The translations under genes were made by a program, and so were the position numbers. The notes beneath the pieces are model-generated. The model was not told the origin of the DNA, did no database searches, and saw only the letters and a program-made list of their open reading frames with translations. 64,000 nt of DNA from Macrobrachium rosenbergii. Its lineage: Eukaryota; Arthropoda; Malacostraca; Decapoda; Palaemonidae. Location of the stretch: positions 51,164,727 through 51,228,726 of the forward strand of contig NC_089781.1 of assembly GCF_040412425.1 (NCBI RefSeq), in the 5' to 3' direction. Shown here one piece after another: positions 1 to 12,549 of the stretch; the stretch's first letter is position 1; every line of letters starts with the position of its first letter.

Positions 1-1
1 T

Positions 2-1060
2 AGGAAGTTAGGAATAGAATGGGATCAGAAGGTGCCGAAAGAAATAATAAATGAAATGAAAACTGTCAGTAAAGATTTTAAAATCTTATCTCAGTTATCA
101 TTTCCTAGACAAGCCATAAATGAACAGAAATCTTATGAACTGCATATATTTTGTGATAGTTCTACAGAAGCTTATGGGTTTGTGTTGTATGCATGTGATG
201 AAGAAAATAAAAGTAATTTCTTATTTGCTAAAGCAAAGCTCGCTCCTTTAAAAAAGGGTAACGAGCACAGTGTACCTACTTTAGAATTAATGGGAGTAGT
301 CTTAGCTTTGAGGTGTTTACCAACCTTAATGGAAACTTATAATAATTTCAATTTGTAAATATGTGTGTTGATGCTCAGGTAGTGCTAAATTGGATTATAA
401 CAAAAGGGGCTAAAGTGAAATCTAAATTTGTAAGAAACAGGATATTGGAGGCAGATAGTCTTGCTGGTGATTTCTCCAATGAATTTAACATCCCTATAGT
501 TTATCATTATGTGCATACTGACCAGAACCCAGCTAATTTAATTACAAGAGGATTGTCATATGGAAAGTACTTGTCATCAAGAAAGTGTTGGTTAGAAGAC
601 CTGATTGGCTGTCTAATAATTTTGATAATTGGCATAAATATCCGCTATTAAGTATTTCCCCTGAATATAAGCTGAAAATAAATGTAAATTATGTTAATGC
701 TGTAAATAGAGTAAACACTGCTAATTTGAATATAAATAAATTTTCTAGTTATGATAAATTGCTAATAAAGTGTACTAGTTATTTGTTTAAACTTGAATGT
801 AAAGTAAAGGGAGGGGATCCTAAGGTTAAGGCTTTAGAATATTGGATTAAGACGGCACAGTCTGAGCACTTCTCCAAAGAAATAGAATTCTTATAGCAGG
901 AAGTTAAAACTGATAAAGATATTTCAATATTAGTATCAAACTTAAATTTATTCCTTGATGATAATGGGGTCCTACGATCAAGAGGAAGAATAGCTAAATG
1001 TTTGTATTTTGATTATAATGTATACAACCCTGTATTATTACCTAAAGGGCATTAATTTAC
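2..1060 (+). pseudogene. BEL/Pao RNase H domain, broken
   Basis: Three overlapping frames make one RNase H-like domain of a BEL/Pao polyprotein, which would degrade the RNA strand during reverse transcription. The first piece (2-358) carries HIFCDSSTEAYG, the usual first catalytic Asp box, and VPTLELMG with the catalytic Glu. The next (361-651) has CVDAQVVLNW, with the second Asp in a D-A-Q context, and HTDQNPANLITRG, the conserved end of the domain. A third frame (585-896) continues with PDWLSNN. Frameshifts lie near 355 and 590, a TAG stop at 894-896 and a TAA near 1055. The frame is open to the window edge on the left, so the reverse transcriptase lies outside. Confidence 0.75.
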
Positions 1061-1852
1061 GTTCTTATATGTTAATTATTGTCATGCCAAGGTTCAACAT
1101 ATGGGGACGGGAACTACTTTAAATTACCTTAGGGAACAGGGATACTGGATACCTAAAGGTTTAGTAACTGTCAAATCAATAATAAGTAAATGCACAGTGT
1201 GTAAGAAATATAATGCATTGGCTTACAAATATCTTAGAGTGGTAGACTTGCCTAAACACCATATGAATTTGGTAAAACCTTTATGCATGTTGGAACTGAT
1301 TACACAGGGCATTTCTAGGTGAAGGATGAAGTAACAGGGAATAATGTCAAAATGTTCATTTTAATATTTACCTGCCTTAATATAAGAGCAGTGCGTTTTG
1401 AACTATTACCCGATATGTCTACCCGTAATTTTCTGTGGGCTTTTCAAAGGTTCTGCAATATGTATGCTGTTCCTAAATATGTATATAGCAATAATGTTAA
1501 AACCTCTGTAAAAAGTGGTTGCATATTGGAATCCTCTTTAACATCTAAAGAATTTCGAGAGGAAAGGGAAAAGTGTAACATCAAACATATCAGAATCCCT
1601 TTGTATTCTGCCTGGGTAGGGGCTGCCTGGGAAAGGCTGATTAGAATTGTAAAAAACTGCCTGTATAAAGCCATTGGAAGATCTAGGCTTTCTTATTTTG
1701 ATTTGTTAACCATCTTATCTAATATTAAATTAGCAATAAATTCTAAGCCTCTTACTTATAGATCTAGCACTGCCAACCTTGAATTTATCACTCCATATTC
1801 ATTTTTAAGACTTCATGGAAATTCCTCCTTAGTCTTGAGGAAGGAAGAATAG
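1061..1852 (+). pseudogene. BEL/Pao integrase, broken and catalytically altered
   Basis: This is the integrase that would insert the element cDNA. The H2C2 zinc-binding domain is at about 1080-1260 (a CHAK-type His region followed by CTVCKKYNA). The first catalytic Asp is visible in the frame reading VGTDYTGHF near 1290, one frame off from its neighbours, so a frameshift lies there. The catalytic core continues at 1319-1852. The position normally reading SDN is SNN (YSNNVKTS), so the second catalytic Asp appears to be Asn. The third residue is present in AAWERLIRIVK. The C-terminal domain is absent. Not functional as it stands. Confidence 0.75.
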
Positions 1853-4574
1853 GAACTTTGGCAAGAGCAAGATCCTGGTGCTTTGGAAAATACCTTAGTA
1901 TTGCAGGAAGAAAAGATAAGCCCCGTCCCTTTTTCCCACACCCTGAGGAAATGGAGATAATCCCCTACCACTCCCCTACTTCCCACACCCCAGGTAAATG
2001 GAGATAAGCCCCTCCCCTCCCCTACTTATCACACCATGGGGAAAGGGAGATAAGCCCCTCCCCCTCCCCTACTTCCCACACCCTGGGGAAATGGAGATAA
2101 GCCCCTCCCACTCCCCTACTACCCACACCCTGGGGAAATGGAGATAAGCCCCTCCCTGCTCCCCTACTAACCACACCCTTGGGAAATGGAGGTAAGCCCT
2201 CCCCTCCCCTACTTCCCACACCCTGGGGAAATGGAGATAATCCCTTCCCACCTCCCCTACTTCCCACACTCTGGGAAATGGAGATAAGCCCCTCCCTACT
2301 TCCCACGCCCTGTGGAAATGGACATAATCCCCTCCCACTTCCCCTACTTCCCACACTCTGGGGAAATGGAGATAAGCCCATCCCCTCCTTACTTCCCACC
2401 CCTGGGAAATGGAGATAAGCCCTCCCCCCTGCTCCTGTACTTCCCACACCCTTGGGAAATGGAGATATGCCCCCCCTCCCCTATTTCCCACACCCTGGGG
2501 AAATGGAGATAGGCCCCTCCCTGCTCCTGTACTTCCCACACCCTTGGGAAATGGAGATAAGCCCCTCCCCTCCCTATTTCCCACTCCCTGGGGAAATGGA
2601 GATAAGCCCTCCCTGCTCCTGTACTTCCTACACCCTTGGGAAATGGAGATAAGCCCTCCCCTCCCCTATTTCCCACACCCTGGGGAAATGGAGATAAGCC
2701 CTCCCACCTCCCCTACTTCCCACACCCTGGGGAAATGGAGAAAAGCCCATCCCCTCCTTACTTCCCGCCCCTGGGGAAATGGAGATAAGCCCTCCCTGCT
2801 CCTGTACTACCCACACCCTGGGGAAATAGGGATAAGCCCCTCCCCTCCCCCCTACTTCCCACACCCTTGGGAAATGGAGATAATCCCTCCCAACCCCTAC
2901 TTCCCACACTCTGGGGAAATGGAGATAAGCCCTCCCCTACTTCACACCCTGGGGAAATGGAGATAATCCACTTCCACTCCCCTACTTCCCACACCCTGTA
3001 AATGGAGATAAGCCCTCCCTACATCCCACAACATGGGAAATGGAGATAATCCCTCTCCCTACTTCCCACACCACAGGGAAATAGAGATGAGCCCTTTCCC
3101 TACTTCCCATACCCTGGGGAAATGGAGATAATCCCCTCCCCTCCTATACTTCCCACACCCCGGGAAATGGAGATAAGCCCTCCCCTCCCCCTACTTCCCA
3201 CACCATGGAAATGGAGATAAGCCCCTCCCCCTCCCCTACCTCCAACACCCGAGGGAAATAAGAGATGTTTACCCTCCCCCCTACTTTCCACACACTGGGG
3301 AAATGGAGATAAGCCCCTCACCCTCCACTACTTCCTTTCCCAGGGAAATAGAGATAAGCCCCTCCCTCTCCCCTACCTCCCACACCCCAGGGAAATGTAG
3401 ATAAGCCACTCCCCTCCCCTACTTCCCACACCCCAGGGAAAGAGAGATAGGCCCTCCTCCCCTCCCCTCCCCTACATCCCACACCACAGGGAAATGGAGA
3501 TAAACCCCTCCCACTCCCCTACTTCCCACACCCAGGGAAATGGAGATAAGGCCATCCTCCCTACTTCCCACACCCTGGTGAAATGGAGATAAGCCCTCCT
3601 CCTCCCCTACTTCCCACACTGCAGGGAAATGGAGATAAGCCCTCCCCTCCCCTCCCTACTTCCCTACTCTGCAGGGAAATGGAGATAAGCCCTCCCCATC
3701 CCCTATTTCCCACACCCTTTGGAAATGGAGATAGGCCCCTCCCCTCCCCTACTTCCCACACCCTGGTGAAATGGAGATAAGCAACTCCCCTCCCTACTTC
3801 CCACACCCCAGGAAATAAAGATAAGCCCCTCCTCCTCTCCTACTTTCCACCCCTGGGGAAATGGAGATAAGCTCCACCACCTCCCCTACTTCCCACAGCC
3901 CTGGGAAATGGAGATAAGCCCTCCCTACTTCCCACACCCTGGGAAAATGGAGATAAGCCCTTCCCCTCCTGTGCTTTCCCACACCCTTGGGAAATGGAGA
4001 TAAGCCCTCCACCTCCCCTACCTCCCACACCCTGAGGAAATGGAGATAACCCTCCTCCCCCCCTCATTCCCACACCCTAGGGAAATGGAGATAACTCCTC
4101 CCTCCCCTACTTCCCACACCCCATGGAAATGAAGATAAGCCCCTCACCACCCCTACTTCCCACACCCAGGGGAAATAGAGCTAAGCCCCATCCACTCCCC
4201 TACTTCCCACACCCTGGGAATGGAGATAAGCCCCTCCCCTTCCCCTACTTCCCACACCCTTGGGAAATGGAGATAAACCCCTCCCCCTCCCCTACTTCCC
4301 ACACCCTGGGAAATGGAGATAAGCCCTCCCCTTCCCCTACTTCCCACACCCTTGGGAAATGGAGATAAACCCTCCTCCCCTACTTCCCACACCCTGGGAA
4401 ATGGAGATAAGCCCCTCCCCTTCCAATACTTCCCACACCCTTGGGAAATGGAGATAAACCCCTCCCCCTCCCCTACTTCCCACACCCTGGGAAATGGAGA
4501 TAAGCCCCTCCCCTTCCCCTACTTCCCACACCCTGGGAAATGGAGATAAGCCCCTCCCCTTCCCCTACTTCCCA

Positions 4575-5460
4575 CACTGCTGGGAAATGGAGATAAGCCC
4601 TCACCCTCCCCTACTTCCCACACACTGGTGAAATGGAGATAAGCCCTTCCTCCCTACTTCCCACACCCTTGGGAAATGGAGGTAAGCCCCTTCCTCCCCT
4701 ACTCTCACACTGCAGGAAATGGAGATAAGCCCTTCCCCTCCCCTACTTATCACATTGCAGGGAAATGGAGATAAGCCCCTCCTCCCCCCTACTTCCCACA
4801 CCCTTGGGAAATGGAGGTAAGCCCCTTCCCCCCCCTACTTATCACACTGCAGGGAAATGGAGGTAAACCCTTCCCCCCCTACTTCTCACACCCTGGGAAA
4901 TGGAGATAACCCCCTCCTCTACCCACAATGCAGGGAAATGGAGATAAGCCCCTCCCCTCCCCTACTTCCCACACTGCAGGGAAATGGAGATAAGCCCTCC
5001 CCTTCCCCTACTTCCCACACCCTTGGGAAATGGAGATAAACCCTCCCCTCCCCTACTTTCCCACACCCTGGGAAATGGAGATAAGCCCCCTCCCCTTCCC
5101 CTACTTCCCACACCCTGGGAAATGGAGATAAGCCCCTCCCCTTCCCCTACTTCCCACACTGCTGGGAAATGGAGATAAGCCCCTCACCCTCCCCTACTTC
5201 CCACACACTGGTGAAATGGAGATAAGCCCTTCCCCTCCCCTACTTCCCACACCCTTGGGAAATGGAGGTAAGCCCCTTCCCCTCCCCTACTTCTCACACC
5301 GCAGGGAAATGGAGATAAGCCCCTTCCCCTCCCCTACTTATCACACTGCAGGGAAATGGAGATAAGCCCTCCCCTCCCCTACTTCCCACACCCTTGGGAA
5401 ATGGAGGTAAGCCCCCCTCCCCTACTTATCACACTGCAGGGAAATGGAGGTAAACCCTTC
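4575..5460. repeat. ~580-bp block duplication inside the minisatellite
   Basis: The run of variants from about 4575 (CACTGCTGGG unit, then a CACACTGGTGAAATGG unit, then units with CACCCTTGGG and CTGCAGG) recurs in the same order from about 5157. The offset is roughly 583 bp. This shows that several array units were copied as a block. Confidence 0.7.
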
Positions 5461-5938
5461 CTCCCCTACTTCTCACACCCTGGGGAAATGGAGATAACCC
5501 CTCCTCTACCCACAATGCAGGAAATGGAGATAAGCCCTCCCCCTCCCCTACTTCCCACACTGCAGGGAAATGGAGATAAGCTCCTCCCTTCCTCTACTTC
5601 CCACACTGCAGGAAATGGAGATAAGCCCTCCCCTCCCCTACTTCCTACTCTGCAGGAAATCGAGATAAGCCCCCCTTCCCCTGCTTCCCACACTGCAGGG
5701 AAATGGAGATAAGCCCCTCCCCTCCCCTACTTCCTACTCTGCAGGGAAATCGACATAAGCCCCTCCTTCCCCTGCTTCCCACACTGCAGGGAAATCTAGA
5801 TAAACCCCTCCCCTCCCCTACTTCCCACACCCCAGGGAAATAGAGATAAGCCCCTCCCCTCCCCTATTTCCCACACTGCAGGGAAATGGAGATAAGCCCC
5901 TCCCCTTCCCCTACTTCCCACACTGCAGGGAAACGGAA

Positions 5939-6214
5939 AAGTTAAGTATACCTTAGTTTTACCAGACCACTGAGCTGGTTAACAGCTCTATAGGGCTGCC
6001 CCGAAGGATTAGACTTATTTTACGTGGCTAAGAACCAATTGGTTACTTAGCAACGGGACCTACAGCCTATTGTTGAATCCGAACTACATTATTGCAAGAA
6101 ATGAATTTCTATCACCAGAAATGAATTCTCTAACTCTTCATCAGCCGGCCGGGAATTGAACTCCGGCCCATCAAGTGACAGTCCGCAACTCTACTGGCTC
6201 ACCCAACAAAGAGC
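5939..6214 (-). mobile_element. tRNA-derived SINE, minus orientation
   Basis: A roughly 275-bp non-array insert. Read on the minus strand it has a tRNA-like head (box-B-like GAGTTCAATTCCC preceded by a GGTGAG...GTAGAG box-A-like region), then a body with GTGATAGAAATTCATTTC, CTGTAGGTCCC and CCTTCGGGGC, and it ends in GGTATACTTAACTT. The same body occurs at 6249-6519 and 46125-46400. Both flanks carry the array phrase TGCAGG(G)AAA, consistent with a ~13-bp target duplication, though this is ambiguous inside a tandem repeat. Confidence 0.85.
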
Positions 6215-6248
6215 TGCAGGAAATGGAGATAAGCCCCTTCCTCCCCTA

Positions 6249-6519
6249 GTTCCTCGCTGGGTGAGCAGCTTCTGTTCTCAGCTACCACTCCGTTGGTCGC
6301 GAGTTCGAATCTCCGACCGGCCAGTGAAGAACAAGAGGAATTTGTTTCTGGTGATAGAAATTCATATCTCGCTATAATGTGGTTTGGATTCCACAACAAG
6401 CTGTAGGTCCCCAACTGGTTCTTAGCCACGTAAAAGTAAATCTAATCCTCGGCGGGGCCAGCCCTAGGTGAGCTGTTAATCAGCTCAGTGGTCTGGTTAA
6501 ACTAAGATATACTTAACTT
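6249..6519 (+). mobile_element. tRNA-derived SINE, plus orientation
   Basis: A second copy of the same SINE, facing away from the copy at 5939-6214. The tRNA-like head includes CTCGCTGGGTGAGCAGC and the box-B-like GAGTTCGAATCTCC. The body has TTTCTGGTGATAGAAATTCA and the tail AGATATACTTAACTT. Only about 34 bp of minisatellite (one partial unit, 6215-6248) separates the two SINE heads. Flanks share CCTTCCTCCC, a possible target duplication. Confidence 0.87.
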
Positions 6520-6775
6520 ATTTTCCTTCCTCCCTACTTCCCACACTGCAGGGAATAGGAGATAAGCCCCTCCCCCTCCCCTACTTCTCACACTGTGGGG
6601 AAATGGAGATAAGCCTCTCCCCCTCCCCTACATCCCACACTCCGGGGAATTGGAGATAAGACCCTCCTCCTCCCATACTTCTCACACCCCAGGGAAATGG
6701 AGATAAGCTCCTCCCCCTCCCTACTTCCAACACCCCAGGAAATGTAGATAAGCCCCTCCCCTCCCCTACTTCCCA

Positions 6776-7430
6776 CACCCTAGGAAATGGAGATAAGCTG
6801 CTCCCCTCCCCTACTTCCCACACCCCGGGAAATGGAGATAAACTGCTCCCCTCCCCTACTTCCCACACACCAGGGAAATGGAGATAAGCCCTCCCACTCC
6901 CTACTTCCCACACCATGGGAAATAGAGATAAGCCCCTCCCCTACTTCCCACTGTGGGGAAATGGAGATAAGCTGTTCCCCTCCCCTATTTCCCACACCCC
7001 AGGGAAATGGAGATAAGCCCCTCCCCCTTCCCTAATTCACACACCCTGGGGAAATTTAGATAAGCCCCTCCCCTCCCCTGCTTCCCACACCCCAGGGAAA
7101 TGTAGATAAGCCCCTCCCCCTCCCCTACTTCCCACACCCTAGGGAAATGGAGATAAGCTGCTCCCCCTCCCCTACTTCTCACACCCCGGGAAATGGAGAT
7201 AAACTGCTCCCCCTCCCTACTTCCCACACACCAGGAAATGGAGATAAGCCCCTCCCACTCCCCTACTTCCCACACTGTGGGGAAATAGAGATAAGCCCCT
7301 CCCCTACTTCCCACTGTGGGGAAATGGAGATAAGCTCCTCCCTCCCCTATTTCCCACACCCCAGGGAAATGGAGATAAGCCCTCCCCTTCCCTAATTCAC
7401 ACACCCTGGGAAATTTAGATAAGCCCTCCC
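6776..7430. repeat. ~357-bp block duplication inside the minisatellite
   Basis: A distinctive order of unit variants (GATAAGCTGCTCCCC, then CACCCCGGGAAATGG with GATAAACTGCTCC, then CACACACCAGG, then CCCACTGTGGGG, then CCCTAATTCACACACC) occurs from about 6776 and again from about 7135. It marks a tandem duplication of about seven or eight units. Confidence 0.75.
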
Positions 7431-7559
7431 CTCCCCTACTTCCGACAACCTGAGGAAATGGAGATAAGCCCCTCCCCCTCCCAATTTCCCACACACTGGG
7501 GAAATGTGGATAAGCTTCTCCCCCTTCCCTACTTCCGACACCCTGAGGAAATGGAGATA

Positions 7560-10500
7560 ATCCCCTTCCACTCCCCTACTTCACACACCCCAGGTAAATG
7601 GAGATAAGCCCCTCCCCCTTCCCTACTTCCCACACCCTGGGGAAATGGAGATAAGCTCCTCCCCCTCCCCTACTTCACAAACCCCGGGTAAATTGAGATA
7701 ATCCCCTCCCTCTCCCCTGCTTCCCACACCATGGTGAAATGGAGATAAGCCCCTCCGCCTCCCACCTTCCCACACCCATGGGAATGGAGATAAGCCCTTC
7801 CCCCTCCCTACTTCCCACACCCCAGGGAAATAATTTTAAGCCCCTCCCCTACCTGACTTCACACACCCTAGGGAAATGGAGATAAGCCCCTCCCCCTCCC
7901 CTACTTCCGACACCCTGAGGAAACGGAGATAAGTCCCTTGCCTACTTCCCGCACCCTGAGGAAATGGAGATAATCCGCTTCCACTCCCCTACTTTCCACA
8001 CCCTGGATAAATGGAGATACCACACCCTGGGGAAATGTAGATCTCCCCCTCTCCTACTTCCCACACCCTGGAGAAATGGAGATGAGCCCCTCCCCTACTT
8101 CCCAGACCCCGTAAAATGGAGATTAGTCCCTTCCCTACTTCCCACAAACCCGGGAAATGGAGATAAGCCTCTCCCCTACATCCCACAACACGGGGAAATG
8201 GAGATAAGCCCTCCCCTACTTCCAACACTCCAGGGAAATGGAGATAAGCCCTTTACCTACTTCCCACACCCTTGGGAAATGGAGATAATCCCCTCCCCTC
8301 CCCTACTTCCCACACCCTGGGAAATGGAGATAAGCCCCTCCTTCCCCTACTTCCCACACTCCGTGGAAATGGAGATAAGCCCTCCCCTCCCCTGTACTTC
8401 CACACCATGGGAATGGAGATAAGCCCTCCCCATCCCCTACCTCACACATCCCAGGGAAATGGAGATAAGCCCTCCCCTCCCCTACTTCCCACACTCCGGG
8501 AAATGTAGATAAACCCCTCCCCTCCCCTACCTCCAACACCCCAGGGAAATAGAGATAAGCCACTCCCTTCCCCTACTTTCCACACACTGGGGAAATGGAG
8601 ATAAACCCCTCTCTCTCCCCTACTTCCCTTCCCATGAGAAATAGAGATAAGCCCCCCTCTCCCCTTCCTCCCAAACCCTAGGGAAATGGAGATAAGCCCC
8701 CCCTCCCCTACTTCCCACACCCCAGGTAAATGGAGATAAGCCCTCCCTCCCCTACTTCCCACACCCCAGGGAAATGGAAATAAGCCCCTCCTCCTCCCCT
8801 ACTTCCCACACCCTGAGGAAATGGTGATGAGCCCTCCCTCCCCTACTTCCCACACCCTGGTGAAATGGAGATAAGCCCTCCCCTTCTCTACTTCCCACAC
8901 CCCGGGAAATGGAGATAAGCCTCCCCTCCCCACTCCACACCCTGGGAAATGAAGATAAGCCCTTTCCCTCCCCTACTTCCCATACCCCTTGGGAAATGAA
9001 GATAAGCTCCCTTCCTCCCCTACTTTCACACCCTGGGGAAATGAAGATAAGCCCTTCCCCTCCCCTACTTCTCACACCCTGGGGAAATGGAGATAAGCCC
9101 ATTCCCTCCCCTACTTCTCACCCCTGGGAAATGGAGATAAGCCCTCCCCTTCTCTACTTCCCACACCCGGGGAAATGGAGATAAGCCCTCCCCTCCCCAC
9201 TCCACACCCTGGGGAAATGAAGATAAGCCCTTCCCCCTCCCCTACTTCCCATACCCTTGGGAAATGAAGATAAGCCCCTTCCCCTCCCCTACTTCTCACA
9301 CCCTGGGGAAATGAAGATAAGCCCCTTCCCCTCCCCTACTTCTCACACCCTGGGGAAATGGAGATAAGCCCATTCCCCTCCCCTACTTCTCACACCCTGG
9401 GGAAATGGAGATAAGCCCTTCCCTCCCCTGCTTCCCACTGCAGGAAATGGAGATAAGCCCCTCCCCTCCCCTACTTCCCACACTGCAGGGAAATAGAGAT
9501 AAGCCCCTCCCCTTCCTCTACTTCCCACACTGCAGGGAAATGGAGATAAGTCCCTCCTCCCCTACTTCCTGACACTGCAGGGAAATAGAGATAAGCCCCT
9601 CCCCTTCCTCTACTTCCCACACTGCAGGAGATGGAAATAAGCCCTCCCCTCCCCTACTTCATACACCCCAGGGAAATGGAAATAAGCCCCCTCCTCCACT
9701 ACTTCCCACACCCCAAGGAAATGGAGATGAGCCCTCCCCTCCCCTACTTCCCAAACCCCAGGGAAATGGAGATAAGCCCTCCTCCTCCCCTACTTCCCAC
9801 ACCCCAGGGAAATGGAGATAAGCCCTCCCCATCCCCCTACTTCCCACACCCCATGGAAATGAAGATAAGCCCCTCCCACTCCAATACTTCCCACACCCTG
9901 GGAAATGGAGATAAGCCCCTTCCCCTCCCCTACTTCCCACATCGTGGGGAAATGGAGATAAGCTTCTCCCCTCCTCTACTTCCCACACTGCAGGGAAATG
10001 GAGATAAGCCCCCTCCCCCTTCCCTACTTCACACACCCTGGGAAATTTAGATAAGCTCCTCCCCTCCCCTACTTCCCACACCCTGAGGAAAAGGGAGATA
10101 ATCCCCTCCCCATCCCCTACTTCCCACACCCTGGGTAAATGGAGATAAGCCCCTCCCCTCCCCTACTTCCCACACCCTGGGGAAATGTGGATAAGCTCCT
10201 CCCCTTTCCTACTTTACACACCCTGTGGAAATGGAGATAATCCCCTTCCACTTCCCTACTTCCCACACCCCAGGTAAATGGAGATAAGCCCCTCCCCCTT
10301 CCCTACTTCCCACACCCCGGGGAAATGGAGATAAGCTCCTCCCCCTCCCCTACTTCCCAAACCTTGGGGAGATGGAGATTAGCCCCTCCCTCTCCCCTGC
10401 TTCCCACACCATGGTGAAATGGAGATAAGCCCCTCCCTCTCCAACCTTCCCACACCCCTGGGAATGGAGATAAGCCCTTCCCCCTAACCTACTTCCTACA

Positions 10501-11460
10501 CACCAGGGAAATAGAGATAAGCCCCTCCCCCTACCTGACTTCACACACCCTGGGGAAATGAAGATAAGCCCCTCCCCCTCCCCTACTTCCGACACCCTGA
10601 GGAAATGGAGATGAGTCCCTTGCCTACTTCCCACACCCTGAGGAAATGGAGATAATCCACTTCCACTCCCCTACTTCCCACACACCGGATAAATGGAGAT
10701 AAGCCCCTCCCTCTCCCCTACTATCCACACCTGGAGAAATGGAGATAAGCCCCTCCCCTACATCCCACACCCCATAAAATGGAGATTAGCCTCTTCCCTA
10801 CTTCCCACAAACCCGGGAAATGGAGATAAGCCCTCCCCTTCTTCCCACACCCCAGGGAAATGGAGATACGCCCTTTACCTATTTCCTGCACCATGGGGGA
10901 AATGGAGATAATCCCCTCCCCCTCCCCTACTTCCGACACCCTGGGAAATGGAGATAAGCCCCTCCCCTCCCCTACTTCCCACACCTGTGGAAATGGAGAT
11001 AAGCCCTCCCCTCCCCTACTTCCCACACTGCAGGGAAATGGAGATAAGCCCCCCCCTCCCCTACTTCCCACACCCTTGGGAAACGGAGATAAGCCCCTCC
11101 CCTCCCCTACATCCCACACCCCAGGAAATGGAGATAAGCCCTCCCCTCCCCTACTTCCCACATCCAAGGGAAGTGGAGATAAGCCCTCCCCTACTTCCCA
11201 CACCCCGGGAAATGTAGATAAACCCTCCCTCCCCTACCTCCAACACCCCAGGGAAATAGAGATAAGTCACCCCTCCCCTACTTTCCACACACTGGGAAAT
11301 GGAGATAAACCCCTCTCCCTCCCCTACTTCCCTTTTCCCGGGAAATACAGATAAGCCCCTACCTCTTCCCTTCCTCCCAAACCCCAGGAAAATGGAGATA
11401 AGCCACTCCCCTCCCCTACTTCCCACACCCTGGGAAATGGAGATAGGCCCTCCTCCCCTA
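7560..11460. repeat. ~2.7-kb higher-order duplication inside the minisatellite
   Basis: Blocks 7560-8760 and 10240-11460 share a long ordered series of unusual variants: CACACCATGGTGAAATGG, GTAAAATGGAGATTAG or ATAAAATGGAGATTAG, CCCACAAACCCGGGAAATGG, CCTCCAACACCCCAGGG, CTACTTTCCACACACTGGG and CCTTCCTCCCAAAC. The offset is about 2.68-2.71 kb. Part of the same series is seen a third time at about 13440-13610, and a weaker version at about 3230-3420. This is higher-order structure produced by large unequal exchanges. Confidence 0.75.
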
Positions 11461-12184
11461 CTTCCCACACCCCAGGGAAATGGAGATAAACCCTCCTACT
11501 CCCCTACTTTCCACACCCCAGGAAATGGAGATAAACCTCCTCCTCCCTACTTCCCACACCCCAGGAAATGGAGATAAGCCCTGCCCTCCCCTACTTCCCA
11601 CACCCCATGGAAATGGAGATAAGCCCTCCCCTCCCCTACTTCCCACATCCTGAGGAAATGGTGATAATCCCTTCTCCCTACCCTACTTCCCACACCCTGA
11701 GGAAATGGAGATAAGCCCCCTCCCCTCTACTTCCCATCCCGTGGGGAAATGGAGATAAGCCCCTCCCTGCCCCCCTACTTCCCACACCCTTGGGAAATGT
11801 GAATAAGCCCCTCCCCTACTTCCCACACGCTGAGGAAATGGAGATAACCACCTCCCACCTCCTCTACTTCCCAAACTCTGGGGAAATGGAAATAAGCCCC
11901 TCCCCTATTTCCCACACCCTGGGGAAATGGAGATAATCTCTTCCCCACTCCCCTACTTCCCACACCTGAGGAAATGAAGATAGGGCCCTCCTCCTCTACT
12001 TCCCACACAGTTAGGAAATGGAGGTAAGCCCCTCCCCACTCCCCTACCTGCCACACCCTGGGGAAATGGAGTAAGCACCTGCCCCCTCCCATACTTCCCA
12101 CACCCTGGGGAAATGAAGATAAGCTCCTCTCCCCTCCCTTGCTTCCCACACCCTTGGGAAATGGAGATAAGCCCCTCCACTACT

Positions 12185-12549
12185 TCATGAGGCTAAAAAT
12201 ATCAGAAAGAGCCAGCAGAGGTAGATTAATAGTACCCAAAACTATACCAGGAAAACAAAGGTAAGCACACAGGACATTAATCAACTATGCACCAATATCA
12301 ATAATGCAGCGATTATTCAGTACATTACCAGCTCATCTTAGGAACATATCATGAGTGAGTGTAGATTTGTTTAAGAATAAGTTTGACAAATATCTAAGCT
12401 GCATCCCAGACCTTCCAAGATTGGAAGATGCAAAATATACCGGAAGATGCATTAGCAGTTCTCTGGTAGACATCAAAGGTGCCTCACACTGTGGGACCTG
12501 GGGTGACCCAAATGAACTGTAAGGTCCATTAGGTAAGTAAGGTAAGGTC
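12185..12549 (+). mobile_element. LINE 3'-end fragment in the minisatellite, copy a
   Basis: About 365 bp of non-array DNA matching the 3' end of the LINE family found in full at 22503-33296 (there on the minus strand). It begins at TCATGAGGCTAAAAATATC, encodes the C-terminal ORF2 residues (for example KLKISERA-type, then CIPDLPRLEDAKY), and ends with the tail GGTAAGTAAGGTAAGGTC. The junctions with array DNA are the same in copies a, b and c: CTACT before and CCACACCCTGGGG after. No target duplication is evident. Confidence 0.85.

Larger units (their letters stand above)
1..1920 (+). mobile_element. BEL/Pao retrotransposon, decayed 3' pol fragment
   Basis: The left edge of the window lies inside a BEL/Pao pol region running plus-strand: RNase H, then the integrase zinc-binding and catalytic domains. 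No LTR is seen; the coding remnant ends near 1852, and about 70 bp later the sequence changes into the C-rich minisatellite at about 1921, so the integrase C-terminus and 3' LTR are missing. Several frameshifts and in-frame stops break the frame. It is clearly diverged from the second BEL/Pao element at 49251-63700. Confidence 0.8.

Noticed and set aside
6249..6330. tRNA gene
   Set aside because: Only box A- and B-like segments are present and they are fused to the SINE body; the cloverleaf is incomplete and the same structure recurs at 5939 and 46125.
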